Below, one piece after another: positions 38,552 through 49,000 of a DNA stretch of 64,000 nt; position 1 is the stretch's first letter, and each line of letters starts with the position of its first letter. A program made the translations under genes and the position numbers. The stretch is from Pedobacter antarcticus (lineage in GTDB: Bacteria; Bacteroidota; Bacteroidia; Sphingobacteriales; Sphingobacteriaceae). The notes beneath the pieces are model-generated. The model ran no database searches. It saw only the letters and a program-made list of their open reading frames with translations, and had not been told where the DNA came from. The stretch lies in the NCBI RefSeq assembly GCF_900112985.1, contig NZ_FONS01000007.1, positions 106,695 to 170,694 on the forward strand. The letters are read 5' to 3'.

Positions 38552-39436
38552 ATGAAAAACACATTAGCATTAGGGGTAGATATCGGGGGTTCGCATATAA
38601 CAGCAGCACTGATTGATCTCAATGACCGGATGCTTGTCGCAGGAACAATAAAAAGAAAAGATGTTAATTCCGTCCAGGCAGCTGATGTGATTCTGGAATC
38701 CTGGTGTGGACTAATGAATGAGGTACTCAGAGATATCCCGGCTCAAGAAAGGTTAGTGGCGATAGCGATGCCGGGACCTTTTGATTATGAAAATGGAATC
38801 TCATTGATTAAAGATCAGGAAAAGTTCCGAAACCTATACCTGCATAATGTTAAAGCAGAAATAGCTACACATTTAAATATAGCGGAAGAACAAATCAGTT
38901 TTATAAATGATGCAGCCGGGTTTCTTCAAGGAGAAATTTTTAGCGGAACTGCAGATGGAAAACAAGATATCATAGGACTTACACTTGGAACCGGCTTAGG
39001 GGCCGCCAGAAGTATTGGCGGTATTGCGACCGATGCCGCGCTTTGGAATACACCATTTAAAACAGGAATTGCCGAAGATTACCTATCTACACGTTGGTTT
39101 GAAGCCCGTTATGAAGCTTTAAGTGGAAAGAAAATCAGTGGTGTAAAGCCTTTAAACAGTACAGCGCACCCAGATCAGTTTGCGGGACAGATCTTCCAGG
39201 AATTTGGAGAAAACCTGGCAGAATTTCTTGTGCCACTTATCCGCAAATGGGAACCCGAAGCTGTAATTCTGGGGGGGAATATTGCAAATGCTTACAAACG
39301 ATTTGTACCATATCTGGAGGCCGTACTGCGTAGCCATGGCTTACACACAGAAGTGTTGCCGGCTAAGCTGAAAGAAGATGCTTCGTTAATCGGGGCAGCT
39401 AGTTGTTGGGAAATGAAACCGAAACATAAACTTTGA
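38552..39436 (+). CDS. ROK-family sugar kinase
   Basis: The 294-residue protein has the actin-like ATPase fold of ROK kinases: phosphate-1 motif GVDIGGSHITAALID, connect region INDAAGFLQGEIFSG with the catalytic Asp, phosphate-2 GLTLGTGLGAA and the adenosine motif VILGGNIANA. It lacks the CxCGxxGCxE zinc-binding motif of many ROK repressors and kinases and has no helix-turn-helix, so it is a kinase and not a regulator. Given its neighbours it may phosphorylate the mannose released by GH125 and GH92, but glucose is equally possible from sequence. Confidence 0.87.
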   Translation: MKNTLALGVDIGGSHITAALIDLNDRMLVAGTIKRKDVNSVQAADVILESWCGLMNEVLRDIPAQERLVAIAMPGPFDYENGISLIKDQEKFRNLYLHNVKAEIATHLNIAEEQISFINDAAGFLQGEIFSGTADGKQDIIGLTLGTGLGAARSIGGIATDAALWNTPFKTGIAEDYLSTRWFEARYEALSGKKISGVKPLNSTAHPDQFAGQIFQEFGENLAEFLVPLIRKWEPEAVILGGNIANAYKRFVPYLEAVLRSHGLHTEVLPAKLKEDASLIGAASCWEMKPKHKL

Positions 39437-39448
39437 CAATTTAAAACC

Positions 39449-41737
39449 ATGAAGAAAATTCTAAGTATGATGCTGCTTTTAGGCAGTACCTGTGCATTTG
39501 CTCAGTTGACAGGGAAGATAAATGACCCTGTAGAACTGGTTAATCCACTAATGGGAAGTCAGTCTAAGCCGGACTTGTCCAATGGAAATACCTATCCAGC
39601 AGTGGCCGTGCCTTGGGGAATGAACCTTTGGACACCACAAACAGGTAAAATGGGGAATGGCTGGGCCTATACCTATGACGCCGATAAAATACGCGGATTT
39701 AAACAAACACACCAACCCTCGCCATGGATGAACGATTACGGTCAGTTCGCTATTATGCCGGTGACAGGAAAGTTGAAATTTGACGAGGATTCCAGAGCGA
39801 GCTGGTTCAGCCATAAATCGGAAACTTCAAAACCATATTACTATAGCGTATACCTGGCAGATGCAGACGTAACAACTGAAATTACGCCAACAGAACGTGC
39901 TGCTCAGTTTCGTTTTACTTTTCCTAAGACAGACAGCTCTTTTGTCGTTGTAGACGCATTAAATAAAGGTTCTTATATTAAGATTCTGCCTAATGAGCGT
40001 AAAATCATTGGTTATACAACCAAATATGCAAGAGGACCGCTACCTAAGAATTTTAAAAATTACTTTGTAATCTATTTCGATAAAGACTTTGCACTTTCGA
40101 AAACCTGGTCAGATAAGAAGTTGAAAGATGGACTTGAACTGGAAAGCGATCATACGGGTGCTGTGATTGGCTTCAAGACTAAAAAAGGAGAACAGGTAAC
40201 TGCTAAAATTGCTTCGTCATTTATTAGTTTTGAACAGGCCGAAATTAATCTTAAACGTGAGCTTGCCGGCGATAATTTCGAGCAGACTAAACAAAAAGCT
40301 AAGTCAAAATGGAATGAGGCTTTAGGTAAGATACAAGTAGAAGGTGGTACAATTGACCAGGCACGTACATTTTATTCATGCTTGTACAGAACACTTTTCT
40401 TTCCAAACAAATTGTATGAAATCAATGCAAAGAATGAAGTTGTTCACTGGAGTCCGTACAATGGGAAAACGCTCCCAGGTTATATGTTTGCAGGAACGGG
40501 ATTCTGGGATACTTTCCGTGCGTTGTATCCATTCTTGAACCTGGTTTATCCTTCGATCAATAAGGAAATGCAGGAAGGGTTAGTTAATGCCTATAAAGAA
40601 GGTGGCTGGTTGCCAGAGTGGAGCAGTCCGGGATATGCTAATATCATGGTTGGAAATAACTCCGCTTCAGTAGTGAGTGATGCCTATATTAAAGGTATGA
40701 GAGGTTATGATATCAATACCTTATGGGATGCAGTAGTACATGGCGCAAACAATGCCGGGCCGATGGAAGCAGTAGGTCGTGACGGTGTTGAGTACTATAA
40801 CAAATTAGGTTATGTACCATACGATGTAAAGGTAAATGAAAATGCGGCCAAGACATTAGAATATGCTTATGACGACTTTGCAATTTATCAACTGGGCCGT
40901 GCATTAGGCAAACCAGAAAGTGAAATCGGGATCTATGCGAAACGCAGTATGAATTATAAAAACTTGTTTGATCCGGCATCTGGTCTGATGAGAGGCAAAA
41001 ATAAAGATGGTAGTTTCCAGACACCTTTCAGCCCGTTCAAATGGGGTGGTGCTTTTACAGAAGGTAATAGCTGGCACTATACCTGGTCTGTATTCCATGA
41101 TATCGCCGGTCTGTCTAAATTAATGGGTGGAAATGAGAAGTTTGTTGAAAAACTAGACTCAGTATTCACTATGCCACCTGTTTTTGATGAAAGCGCTTAT
41201 GGTGGAGTAATCCATGAAATCAGAGAAATGCAGATTGCTAATATGGGACAATATGCACATGGTAATCAGCCGATTCAGCATATGATTTACCTGTACAACT
41301 ACGGCGGTGCTCCCTGGAAGACTCAGCACTGGGTGAGAGAAACGATGAATAGAATGTACCAGGCTACTCCAGACGGATATTGCGGAGATGAAGATAATGG
41401 TCAGACATCTGCATGGTATGTGTTCTCAGCAATGGGATTCTATCCGGTAACACCTGCTGTAGATCAGTATGTTTTAGGTGCTCCTTTATTTAAGAAAGTT
41501 ACTTTAAAACTGGAAAATGGAAAAGAAATTGTTATCCAGGCTCCAGAAAACAGCGATGCAAACAGATATGTAAAATCTTTACAAATCAACGGTAAAAACT
41601 ACAGCAAAAACTGGTTAAGCCATTCAGATTTACAAAAAGGAGCAGTGCTTAATTTTAACATGACTAATCAGCCAGATAAAAAAAGAGGTATTAATCCAGC
41701 CGATTTCCCTTATTCATTCTCTACAGAGAAAAAATAA
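39449..41737 (+). CDS. GH92 alpha-mannosidase
   Basis: The 762-residue exported enzyme (signal peptide ending near STCAFAQ) has the N-terminal beta-sandwich and C-terminal (alpha/alpha)6 barrel of GH92, a calcium-dependent family of exo-alpha-mannosidases acting mostly on alpha-1,2, 1,3 or 1,4 linkages. Hallmarks are NTYPAVAVPWGMNLWTPQTG, GFKQTHQPSPWMNDYGQF, GNSWHYTWSVFHD, GNQPIQHMIYLYNY and DEDNGQTSAWYVFSAMGFYP. It follows the ROK gene by 12 bp and completes the operon; its product mannose could feed the kinase. Linkage specificity cannot be assigned by eye. Confidence 0.95.
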   Translation: MKKILSMMLLLGSTCAFAQLTGKINDPVELVNPLMGSQSKPDLSNGNTYPAVAVPWGMNLWTPQTGKMGNGWAYTYDADKIRGFKQTHQPSPWMNDYGQFAIMPVTGKLKFDEDSRASWFSHKSETSKPYYYSVYLADADVTTEITPTERAAQFRFTFPKTDSSFVVVDALNKGSYIKILPNERKIIGYTTKYARGPLPKNFKNYFVIYFDKDFALSKTWSDKKLKDGLELESDHTGAVIGFKTKKGEQVTAKIASSFISFEQAEINLKRELAGDNFEQTKQKAKSKWNEALGKIQVEGGTIDQARTFYSCLYRTLFFPNKLYEINAKNEVVHWSPYNGKTLPGYMFAGTGFWDTFRALYPFLNLVYPSINKEMQEGLVNAYKEGGWLPEWSSPGYANIMVGNNSASVVSDAYIKGMRGYDINTLWDAVVHGANNAGPMEAVGRDGVEYYNKLGYVPYDVKVNENAAKTLEYAYDDFAIYQLGRALGKPESEIGIYAKRSMNYKNLFDPASGLMRGKNKDGSFQTPFSPFKWGGAFTEGNSWHYTWSVFHDIAGLSKLMGGNEKFVEKLDSVFTMPPVFDESAYGGVIHEIREMQIANMGQYAHGNQPIQHMIYLYNYGGAPWKTQHWVRETMNRMYQATPDGYCGDEDNGQTSAWYVFSAMGFYPVTPAVDQYVLGAPLFKKVTLKLENGKEIVIQAPENSDANRYVKSLQINGKNYSKNWLSHSDLQKGAVLNFNMTNQPDKKRGINPADFPYSFSTEKK

Positions 41738-41755
41738 GAAGAATATATGCTGGTG

Positions 41756-41779
41756 TGAACCCCAAAAATTGGACAGATC
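41756..41779. repeat. Possible solo IS3-type terminal repeat
   Basis: TGAACCCCAAAAATTGGACA followed by GATC resembles terminal inverted repeats of IS3-family elements, which often read TG...CCCC...TGGACA. No transposase or partner repeat is nearby, so it could be a decayed end or chance. The rest of the 391-bp spacer 41738-42128 holds a terminator and A+T-rich sequence with no gene. Confidence 0.3.
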
Positions 41780-41799
41780 ACAAAATTATTTTTTTACGA

Positions 41800-41827
41800 G
41801 AGCCCGGTATTTTACCGGGCTCTTTCT
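41800..41827 (+). terminator. Intrinsic terminator of GH125-ROK-GH92 operon
   Basis: GAGCCCGGTA and TACCGGGCTC with a TTT loop form a 10-bp stem followed by a T-rich tract. It isolates the mannoside operon from the following kinase locus. Confidence 0.9.
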
Positions 41828-42128
41828 ATTTAACCTGTTTTATATTATTCTGCATACTCCAATTTTATGAGATGTTCTTTTAATAGAATGATCTCCAGGT
41901 TGAAAGATCTCTTGCTTATTCACAGTCAACGGATGCATCACTATTCAAAGTTGAAAACCTTGATATAACGGTATAAGTATATTAAAATCGTACAATTAGT
42001 ATAGAACTACACTTATTAATCACAAGAAATGTAAAAAAATGCGAAATCCTGTTTTTTATAGAATAGCAGTATTTAGAATGGACCCATATTTGTTTAAGTT
42101 TACACGACATACAATTTCCGCGAAATAA

Positions 42129-43463
42129 ATGAGTAAAGTATTTACAATCGCTGAAGGACTGGAAAACATGGGTGCTTTGCGCACCGGTGGCCAGGGTTCA
42201 GTATATAAAGGCAGGAGGTACGGGCCTATAATTACAGCGGTGAAAATTCTACCTACACCAGTACATGCTGAAGGCCCGGAAGATAAAAATTTCAGTAGTT
42301 TTCAAAATGAAGTTGAGAAACTTAAGAAGGTTAACGAACAGCCTAATCCGAACATCGTTAAAATTCTAAATTCCGGAATAACAGAAAGCGGTTCTTTTCC
42401 ATTTATCGAAATGGAATTTATTGCCGGCCCTGATCTGGAAGAATTACTGGGAGCTCCGCATGATCCGGTTTTTACTGTCAAAGAGGTAATTAAAGTGGCC
42501 GATCATCTAGCCAATGCCCTGGCACATTGCCATGGATTTATGGTTAGGCATGGAGATATAAAAAGTAATAATATCAAATTTAATGTACACACTGGTAATT
42601 ATGTCCTGCTTGATTTTGGGCTGTCGGTCATGTCCGATGAGCAGCGGCGTACCAGTATACGACATGCCGGGGCGATAGAATTCATGGCGCCGGAACAAAG
42701 TGAAGGGCAGATGCTCGCCGAGACAGATATCTATAGTTACGGTATTATACTCTACGAACTACTTGCCGGCCAGGTTCCGTTCCCTTTAAAAGATCAGGGA
42801 CAGAAATCCAGAAATGAGGTGCTCGTCGGGCATCTGGAGCTGGTAGTTCCGGACTTGCTGGAACTAAGAGCGAAAAATATTCCCGCAAACTGGTCCGAAG
42901 AAAAAAAACAGCAGGAAATGCAAGTTCCCGCCTGGCTAATGGCTATTATCAGCCGTTGCCTGGAAAAGAAACCATCAGACCGGTATGCTGACGGCCTTGC
43001 TTTGCAGGAAGCACTCATCCGTGACAGTGTAAATGCCCCGGCAGACATTGTAGCCGATCAACATGCAATTCAATTACTGGAGCAGGAAAATGCGCGTTTA
43101 CAGACCCAGTTAAGAAATATGCAGAACGCCCAACAGGAAAGAAGGGCGGAAGAGGGCGTTGTCGTTCTTTCGAAAGCCGTTTTTTTTGTGTTGATTCTTG
43201 CAGGTGCATGTATGTTCGCTTTACTTTGCTATTTCCTTTTAACAGGGCCTGCCAAAAGTACTAAACCGGTTAAAGTTCCAGTCGAAACCAGGAAAGAAAG
43301 TCCGGTTCAGGAAGAAGAACAGAAGGACCATGGCTATAGCTGGGATAAGGATACTGTTGAGGATATCAAGCCAAAAGACACTTTACCAGTACAATTAAAG
43401 CCCGTACCTTTACCACAAACAGATACAACCCTTCTTAATTTAGATACAACCATCCATTTTTAG
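42129..43463 (+). CDS. Membrane-anchored Ser/Thr protein kinase (PknB-like)
   Basis: The 444-residue protein has a Hanks-type kinase domain (about 10-305): glycine loop GGQGSVYKG (20-28), K39 in AVKIL, catalytic D143 in RHGDIKSNN and D162 in the DFG motif, then APEQ and the DIYSYGIILYELL helix. HRD is replaced by HGD. A coiled-coil-like stretch (about 310-340) leads to one transmembrane helix (about 351-373) and a Pro/Lys/Glu-rich outer tail of about 70 residues with no PASTA or other recognised sensor. It heads a tight gene run with FHA, PP2C and wall-synthase genes, so these are its likely partners. Confidence 0.92.
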   Translation: MSKVFTIAEGLENMGALRTGGQGSVYKGRRYGPIITAVKILPTPVHAEGPEDKNFSSFQNEVEKLKKVNEQPNPNIVKILNSGITESGSFPFIEMEFIAGPDLEELLGAPHDPVFTVKEVIKVADHLANALAHCHGFMVRHGDIKSNNIKFNVHTGNYVLLDFGLSVMSDEQRRTSIRHAGAIEFMAPEQSEGQMLAETDIYSYGIILYELLAGQVPFPLKDQGQKSRNEVLVGHLELVVPDLLELRAKNIPANWSEEKKQQEMQVPAWLMAIISRCLEKKPSDRYADGLALQEALIRDSVNAPADIVADQHAIQLLEQENARLQTQLRNMQNAQQERRAEEGVVVLSKAVFFVLILAGACMFALLCYFLLTGPAKSTKPVKVPVETRKESPVQEEEQKDHGYSWDKDTVEDIKPKDTLPVQLKPVPLPQTDTTLLNLDTTIHF

Positions 43464-43477
43464 TCCGATAAATCGTT

Positions 43478-44443
43478 ATGGCTGATAAACCTACATTTTG
43501 GAAAAGAACAGGCTTACAGGATCTGTTTCTTCCTTCTTCAAAAAAATCGTTGACTCCGGAGGTGAAAAGCTTGAGTCCTGATGAAGTATACCAGTACATT
43601 TTGGAGAAATTCAAGTCCTCGATTGAAGAGTTGTCTTTTGCCAATCGTGTCGTGTTTTATCACGAATATATTATCTGCTTCAATGAAGCAGATTACAAAG
43701 AATTTCTTGCGCATAAACAAGGCCTGTTTGGGATTATAGTACATGAATGTGTACGCCAGTTTTATGCAATATTAGCCGCTAAGCGGAAATCCGGACAGAC
43801 AGTGATGCCCTCAGGTTCAAAATGGGTTTTCAGGCTGGTCTCTCATCCTGATTATAATCGTGGTGATAAAGGATTTATTGGTAAATTATTACCAGAAAGC
43901 CATCAGAAAGAAGAAAATTTGCGGGTTACATTTATTCCCAGACAAACGGGGATAGCAGAAACCTTAGATCTTAATCAGGAGATGTTAAGTGGTTTCACTT
44001 ACTATAGCGAAGGATATTACGAACTTCCTTTCGAGACCGGTTTACAGGTTCCGGAGGCTGCAGATATGCAGAAAACAAAGCGGTTCTCAGGGAAGAAAGG
44101 TTTCGCGAAACTGGAGATTATGATGCCTGATGCCAGGTTCAGAGGAAAGAAAGTAGAGTATCTGATGGAGAAAGAAGACCTGCTGGTATCAGGGCAGGAA
44201 GAGAATAATTCAAATCAGGACAATTTCTATATCCCTTCAGAATGGGTAAATAGCCCTCACTTACGTATTGTATACAGAAAATCTGAAGAAAAACTGTATT
44301 TAGCTACCTTTGGCGAAAAGACCTTGTTAAATGAACAGGAACTGCCTTTTTCGAGCCCGGCAGCCCCGGTATGGACAGAATTGCCTTATAACTCGAAAGT
44401 CTTGCTTAACGGGATTATCGGAATGAATATTTACAAACCATAG
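43478..44443 (+). CDS. FHA-like scaffold protein (degenerate FHA, FhaA-type layout)
   Basis: The 321-residue protein has no signal or membrane segment. Residues about 30-165 form an alpha/beta region (NRVVFYHEYIICFNEADYKEF, then HECVRQFYAILAAKRKSG and KWVFRLVSHPDYN) that recalls the N-terminal DUF3662 domain of mycobacterial FhaA. The last 110 or so residues read like an FHA beta-sandwich (VNSPHLRIVYRKSEEKLYLA, LLNEQELP, WTELPYNSKVLLNGIIGM) but lack the usual Arg and SxxH phosphothreonine contacts. I infer a cytosolic adaptor between kinase and synthase; this is a fold-level guess. It starts 14 bp after the kinase gene. Confidence 0.5.
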   Translation: MADKPTFWKRTGLQDLFLPSSKKSLTPEVKSLSPDEVYQYILEKFKSSIEELSFANRVVFYHEYIICFNEADYKEFLAHKQGLFGIIVHECVRQFYAILAAKRKSGQTVMPSGSKWVFRLVSHPDYNRGDKGFIGKLLPESHQKEENLRVTFIPRQTGIAETLDLNQEMLSGFTYYSEGYYELPFETGLQVPEAADMQKTKRFSGKKGFAKLEIMMPDARFRGKKVEYLMEKEDLLVSGQEENNSNQDNFYIPSEWVNSPHLRIVYRKSEEKLYLATFGEKTLLNEQELPFSSPAAPVWTELPYNSKVLLNGIIGMNIYKP

Positions 44444-44444
44444 G

Positions 44445-44534
44445 ATGGAAAAATATCTTTCAATAGCGTTATTTTTATTAGTGCTGGCCATGCTGGTCCT
44501 ACATTTTGCAGAAATTAGAAAATCACAAAGATAA
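44445..44534 (+). CDS. 29-residue single-span membrane peptide
   Basis: The reading frame MEKYLSIALFLLVLAMLVLH followed by FAEIRKSQR gives one hydrophobic helix (about 5-20) with a basic C-terminus. It starts one base after the stop of the FHA-like gene and its TAA shares an A with the ATG of the phosphatase (TAATG), a translational-coupling arrangement. Position and composition suggest a real small subunit that could sit with the membrane kinase, phosphatase or SEDS domain. No family is recognised. A plain coupling leader is the alternative. Confidence 0.6.
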   Translation: MEKYLSIALFLLVLAMLVLHFAEIRKSQR

Positions 44535-46081
44535 TGACCGATCATCTTTTTGGAATAACAGATCCCGGATTAGTAAGGGATAATAACGAAGACGTTTTTA
44601 TTGCTGCGGAACTGATGCAGCAGAAATACCAGATTGCTGGAGTGATAGATGGTGTGGGTGGTTATGCAGGTGGAGAGATTGCGTCGGCATTAACCAAGGA
44701 TTGTCTGCTACGCGAACTAACCGGCGAAATAGCGGAGCCGCAACTTGCCCTGCTCCAGGCTTTGTTTCTCGCTAATGAAAAGATATTGTTTGAAAAAAAG
44801 ACAGACCTGGAACTGGCAGATATGGCCTGTGTAGCGAGTGTTGCAATTATTGACTGTGCACAAAATATACTGCATTATGTCCACGTCGGTGATACACGCT
44901 TATACCTTTACCGGGATCAAAGCTTGATTAAGATTAGCCAGGATCAAAGTTTTGTAGGCTTTCTGGAAGATTCCGGGCGACTGACAGAAGCCGCTGCAAT
45001 GCAGCATCCAAAAAGGAACCAGATCAATCAGGCTTTAGGGCTGGTACCTGTTGCGGACATGCCCGATAATTACATCGAAACAGGAACTTCGCCTTTTTTA
45101 CCGGGCGACCTGTTATTGGTTTGCAGTGACGGGTTAACTGATATGATCAGTCAGCAGGAGATCAGTGCTGTACTGGAGCAGGATATCCCAATCGAAGAAA
45201 AAGCGGTAAGTCTGATTTACCTTGCCAATGCTGCCGGAGGAAAAGATAATATTACAGTAGTGCTGGCCAAAAACACCAAAATCCCAGTAAAAACTATTGT
45301 CGAAGATGTACCTGTAAACCGTATACGCAATGCAGATGAACAGATTTTCGAAAAAAACAGACAAGAAGAATTACCTTTTGTTTTCGAAACTGAAAACCAG
45401 TTCAGAACCGAAAGTACATTACCAGCAGATCTCACTGAAATAGAAGAGCCCGTTATAACCCTGCCTTTACAAAGTAACAGGCATCAGCAAACTAAACCGG
45501 AAATGCCAGGAGAAGAGGGAGGGAGTCACCAGCGAAATCATAATATCATTATGCTCGCTTGCTTTTTGGTTATCCTGTTATTGGGCGTTGCAGGATGGTG
45601 GTTCTTTAGAAGCCGGACCGAAAGCGACAACCTGGAGAAAGTTGTCCGGACGGCTCCTGTTTTACTACCTGCTGAGAACAAATTGTCAGCATTGCTGGCT
45701 GGATTTAAGGGCGACACTTTAAAGCTGAATACAAAAGATTATAATGGAGTTATCAGACTAACCAGAACCATAGAAATCAGCAGGGATAGCCTGGTGATCC
45801 TAGCTGAAGGACCGTTGTCTTTAGTTAAGGATAGTCTGTTCCAGGGTGAGGCTGCAATTAAATTCACAGGAAATCAACGTTCGGTTCATTTGAATGGCAT
45901 AAAAATTACTGGATTTGCAACAGGAATTATTGCCCCGGAGCATGGATTGGTACTTAAGAATGTAATATTCGAAAACTGTGGTATAGCATTGGAAAACCGG
46001 TTTGCTTTCAAAAATAATGAGTCTGTTTCCGGCAGTATCTCAAAGAATAGTTTCCGGGTAGATACTTCGGGTAAAAAATAG
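44534..46081 (+). CDS. Membrane PP2C phosphatase with extracytoplasmic beta-helix-like domain
   Basis: The 515-residue protein begins with a complete PP2C domain (about 1-245): DNNED (16-20), metal-binding D39-G40 in VIDGVGGYAGGE, VGDTRLYLYR, VCSDGLTDM and GGKDNITVVL. It belongs to the Stp1/PstP group that dephosphorylates Ser/Thr kinases and their targets. After a linker of about 90 residues there is one transmembrane helix (about 337-357). The C-terminal 130 residues outside the membrane contain IEISRDSLVILAEG, IKFTGNQRSVHLNGIKITGF and LVLKNVIFENCGIALENR, a right-handed beta-helix-like repeat pattern. It is likely the counter-enzyme of the kinase four genes upstream in the same run. Confidence 0.88.
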   Translation: MTDHLFGITDPGLVRDNNEDVFIAAELMQQKYQIAGVIDGVGGYAGGEIASALTKDCLLRELTGEIAEPQLALLQALFLANEKILFEKKTDLELADMACVASVAIIDCAQNILHYVHVGDTRLYLYRDQSLIKISQDQSFVGFLEDSGRLTEAAAMQHPKRNQINQALGLVPVADMPDNYIETGTSPFLPGDLLLVCSDGLTDMISQQEISAVLEQDIPIEEKAVSLIYLANAAGGKDNITVVLAKNTKIPVKTIVEDVPVNRIRNADEQIFEKNRQEELPFVFETENQFRTESTLPADLTEIEEPVITLPLQSNRHQQTKPEMPGEEGGSHQRNHNIIMLACFLVILLLGVAGWWFFRSRTESDNLEKVVRTAPVLLPAENKLSALLAGFKGDTLKLNTKDYNGVIRLTRTIEISRDSLVILAEGPLSLVKDSLFQGEAAIKFTGNQRSVHLNGIKITGFATGIIAPEHGLVLKNVIFENCGIALENRFAFKNNESVSGSISKNSFRVDTSGKK

Positions 46082-46083
46082 AG

Positions 46084-49000
46084 ATGCAGAAATTGAGTAA
46101 AGCAAATTCCGGAAGGTTCACAGAACGTTTGCTACTGATAGCCGGTATAATTATTTTGGGTACGTTTTTCTTCAGACTCCATGTGAAGCTGGAGGAGAAA
46201 ATGTTTAATGTACCTGAAAAGCTAAAGGCTGGCAAAATTGTTAATTTGAATGCGCCGGATCTAAGGAAGTCTTTTAAAATTCTACTGAAGCAGGAATACT
46301 ACCTTACTGATCAGAAAGATATAGAGCTGATAAGTACCATAGCAGATAGCGTGATCACTTCATCTGGAACAAAGCTGACAACGATCGGGGAACTGAATAA
46401 AAGAAGGTTTAATATTGATGCAGACAGAGCTGAGCTCCAGGGAGGTAAAGTAGTTAAAAGCAGGCTGGATTATTCCCGGGCTCTTCTTGGGTTTAATTTT
46501 AACGGACAGCCAGCAGACCTGCCGCAAGAAGTTCAGGTGGGAACAGGAGCTGGAGAAATCTCCGGGCGGGTTACACAGGCAACCGGTGCGGCAGTGGGCG
46601 TACTGATAAGGCTAAATGCCGTTATCCCTGCCGACAGTTTAGAACAGAAACCACTTACAGCTTATGCAAGAACCGGCTCAGACGGAACTTATCGCTTTAG
46701 TGGACTATCTGAGGATATGTCATTTGAGGTATTGCCCATACAGCCCGGAAAAGAATTTGGGCAAGTAAAAGGCGTTCAGGAACTGCAAGGGAGTAAGCGG
46801 ATTAACTTCAGATCTGAACAGCATACGATCCGGCTGATTGCCCCTTCAGTGTATAACCAGTTAAAGAAAGACGGCGCATTGATTGTTCGTACACCAGAAC
46901 AGTTCCGGAGTGGTTTTTACTGGATAACTGGACTGTTTTTCGCTGCATTTATAGTACTCCACCTGTTGATGAGTATGAGGTTTCCGACTGCCGATCAGTT
47001 TATTTTGCCCATTATATTTTTGTTAAGTGGAATCTCGCTGCTTACTCTACTGAGCCTGCAAGATCCATTAAGGGACCGCTTTCTGGCAATTGATTCGGTC
47101 AAATATTTATTGATCGGACTATCGGTATTGTCCCTTTTATTGTTTACCAATCTGCGTAAATTTCACCCGGATTCTGCCTTCTACCGGCTATATCTATTCC
47201 GGATGCCAGGTGCGGCAAACGGATGGCCCTGGATCGCAGGAGCTATGTTTATTCTAGCGCTGACTTTGCTTTTCGGTGCTGGCCCTCAGGGAAGCGGAGT
47301 CCGGGTTAACCTGCTTGGCATTCAGCCCAGCGAACTGGTTAAATACCTTACTATTATATTTCTTGCAGGATTTTTTACCAGGAATGAATCATTTATCTCT
47401 TCTTACACCAGCTGGACAAAGAGGTGGCAGTTTTTCTCTTTTGCCTTAGTGGCCATTGTGGGTACTTTATTCCTTTTCCTATTACTTGGTGACCTCGGAC
47501 CAGCTATGGTCATTTGTTTCACTTTTATATTTCTGTTTTCATTTTCAAGAGGAGACTTTATGCAGATGGCTGCGTTCGTGCTGCTATTTGTCCTTTGCTG
47601 CTGGATAAGTGGAAATATCTGGTTGAGTATCGGGTTTACAGCTGCTGTACTTGTTATCCGGACCAGATTATTGAAAAAAACAATAAGCGAGTCTGCCCTG
47701 ATGGCTTTGGTTGTATTATCTGCATTTTTGACGATAGATCAGCTGCCATTATTAGCTAAACTAATTCCAGGTCCTGTAGCCAGACTTTCAGACCGGAAGG
47801 CGATATGGCAGGATGCCTGGGACAATGAAGTTTATGGCGGTGACCAGGTTGCCAATGGTCTGTGGGCTATGGCAAGCGGAGGCTTGAAAGGACAGGGCAT
47901 CGGTGAAGGTTATGGGAAGACAATACCCGAAGGACATACAGATATGATCCTTCCTGTTATCGCTGAAGAGTTTGGTCTGGCCGGAATTGCCTGTGTATTT
48001 GCATTATTTATGCTCTATCTGCATCGTTCTTTTCTCATTGGCCGGGCAAGTGGCACTCCATTAATTTTTTATCTCTGTGCGGGTATCGGGCTGAGCACAT
48101 TTGTACAATTTATATTGATAGCCGGGGGCTCAACTGGCGCATTGCCGCTGAGCGGAGTGTCTCTTCCACTACTCAGTTACGGTGGGTCGTCTATGGTTAT
48201 CAACTTGCTGGCAGCAGCATTTCTACTGTCCTCATCTATGGTTAATGGAACAGCTGTTCAGCTCAAATATATGCAGAACAATCAGGACCATAATCTCGTT
48301 CCTGCATTATTAACCGCATTGGCTGCTGTTACTTTACTTACTGTGCATGCTTCAAAATATAGTTTATTTCCATCTGGTTGGATTGTCAAACCCGCACTGG
48401 TAGCGGATCGGAGTGGTAGCCGTCTTTTTAGCTATAATCCCAGAATAGGCATCTTACTACAGAAATTAGAGGCGGGAAATCTATACGACCGCAACGGGCT
48501 TTTACTGGCAACAAGTGATCCTAAAGAAATTAACAGGCAGCATTCCGCCCTTTCCGCTGCTGGCATCAACAGTTATGATCTGGATTCAGCAGTACATAGC
48601 CGCTCAACAAGATATTATCCTTTTCAGGAACAGCTGTTTTTCTGGACCGGCGATGCTAATACAGGAGTGTTTAATGGCGGAATTAACGGGTATTTTGCAG
48701 AATATCAGCATGCTGCGGAACTCAGGGGATTCAAGTTGCCGGCTGTAGATATATCCATTACCGCATCAAAATATAAAGAAGACAGGTTCCTGCCGGCAAG
48801 TACTAAAGAAATGACGGTCAGCCGTAAAGATTACAGTGAGTTGCTCCCAATTCTCCGCTCAGGACTGGATACTAATGAAATTGCAAAATTTAAAAAGAAA
48901 GATCGTAATGTTCGGTTGGCTGTAGATGCAGCTTTGCAGACCCGGTTGCAACAGGCGATGATTGAAAATTCTGCAATCAGCGGAAACCGCGTATCAGTTG

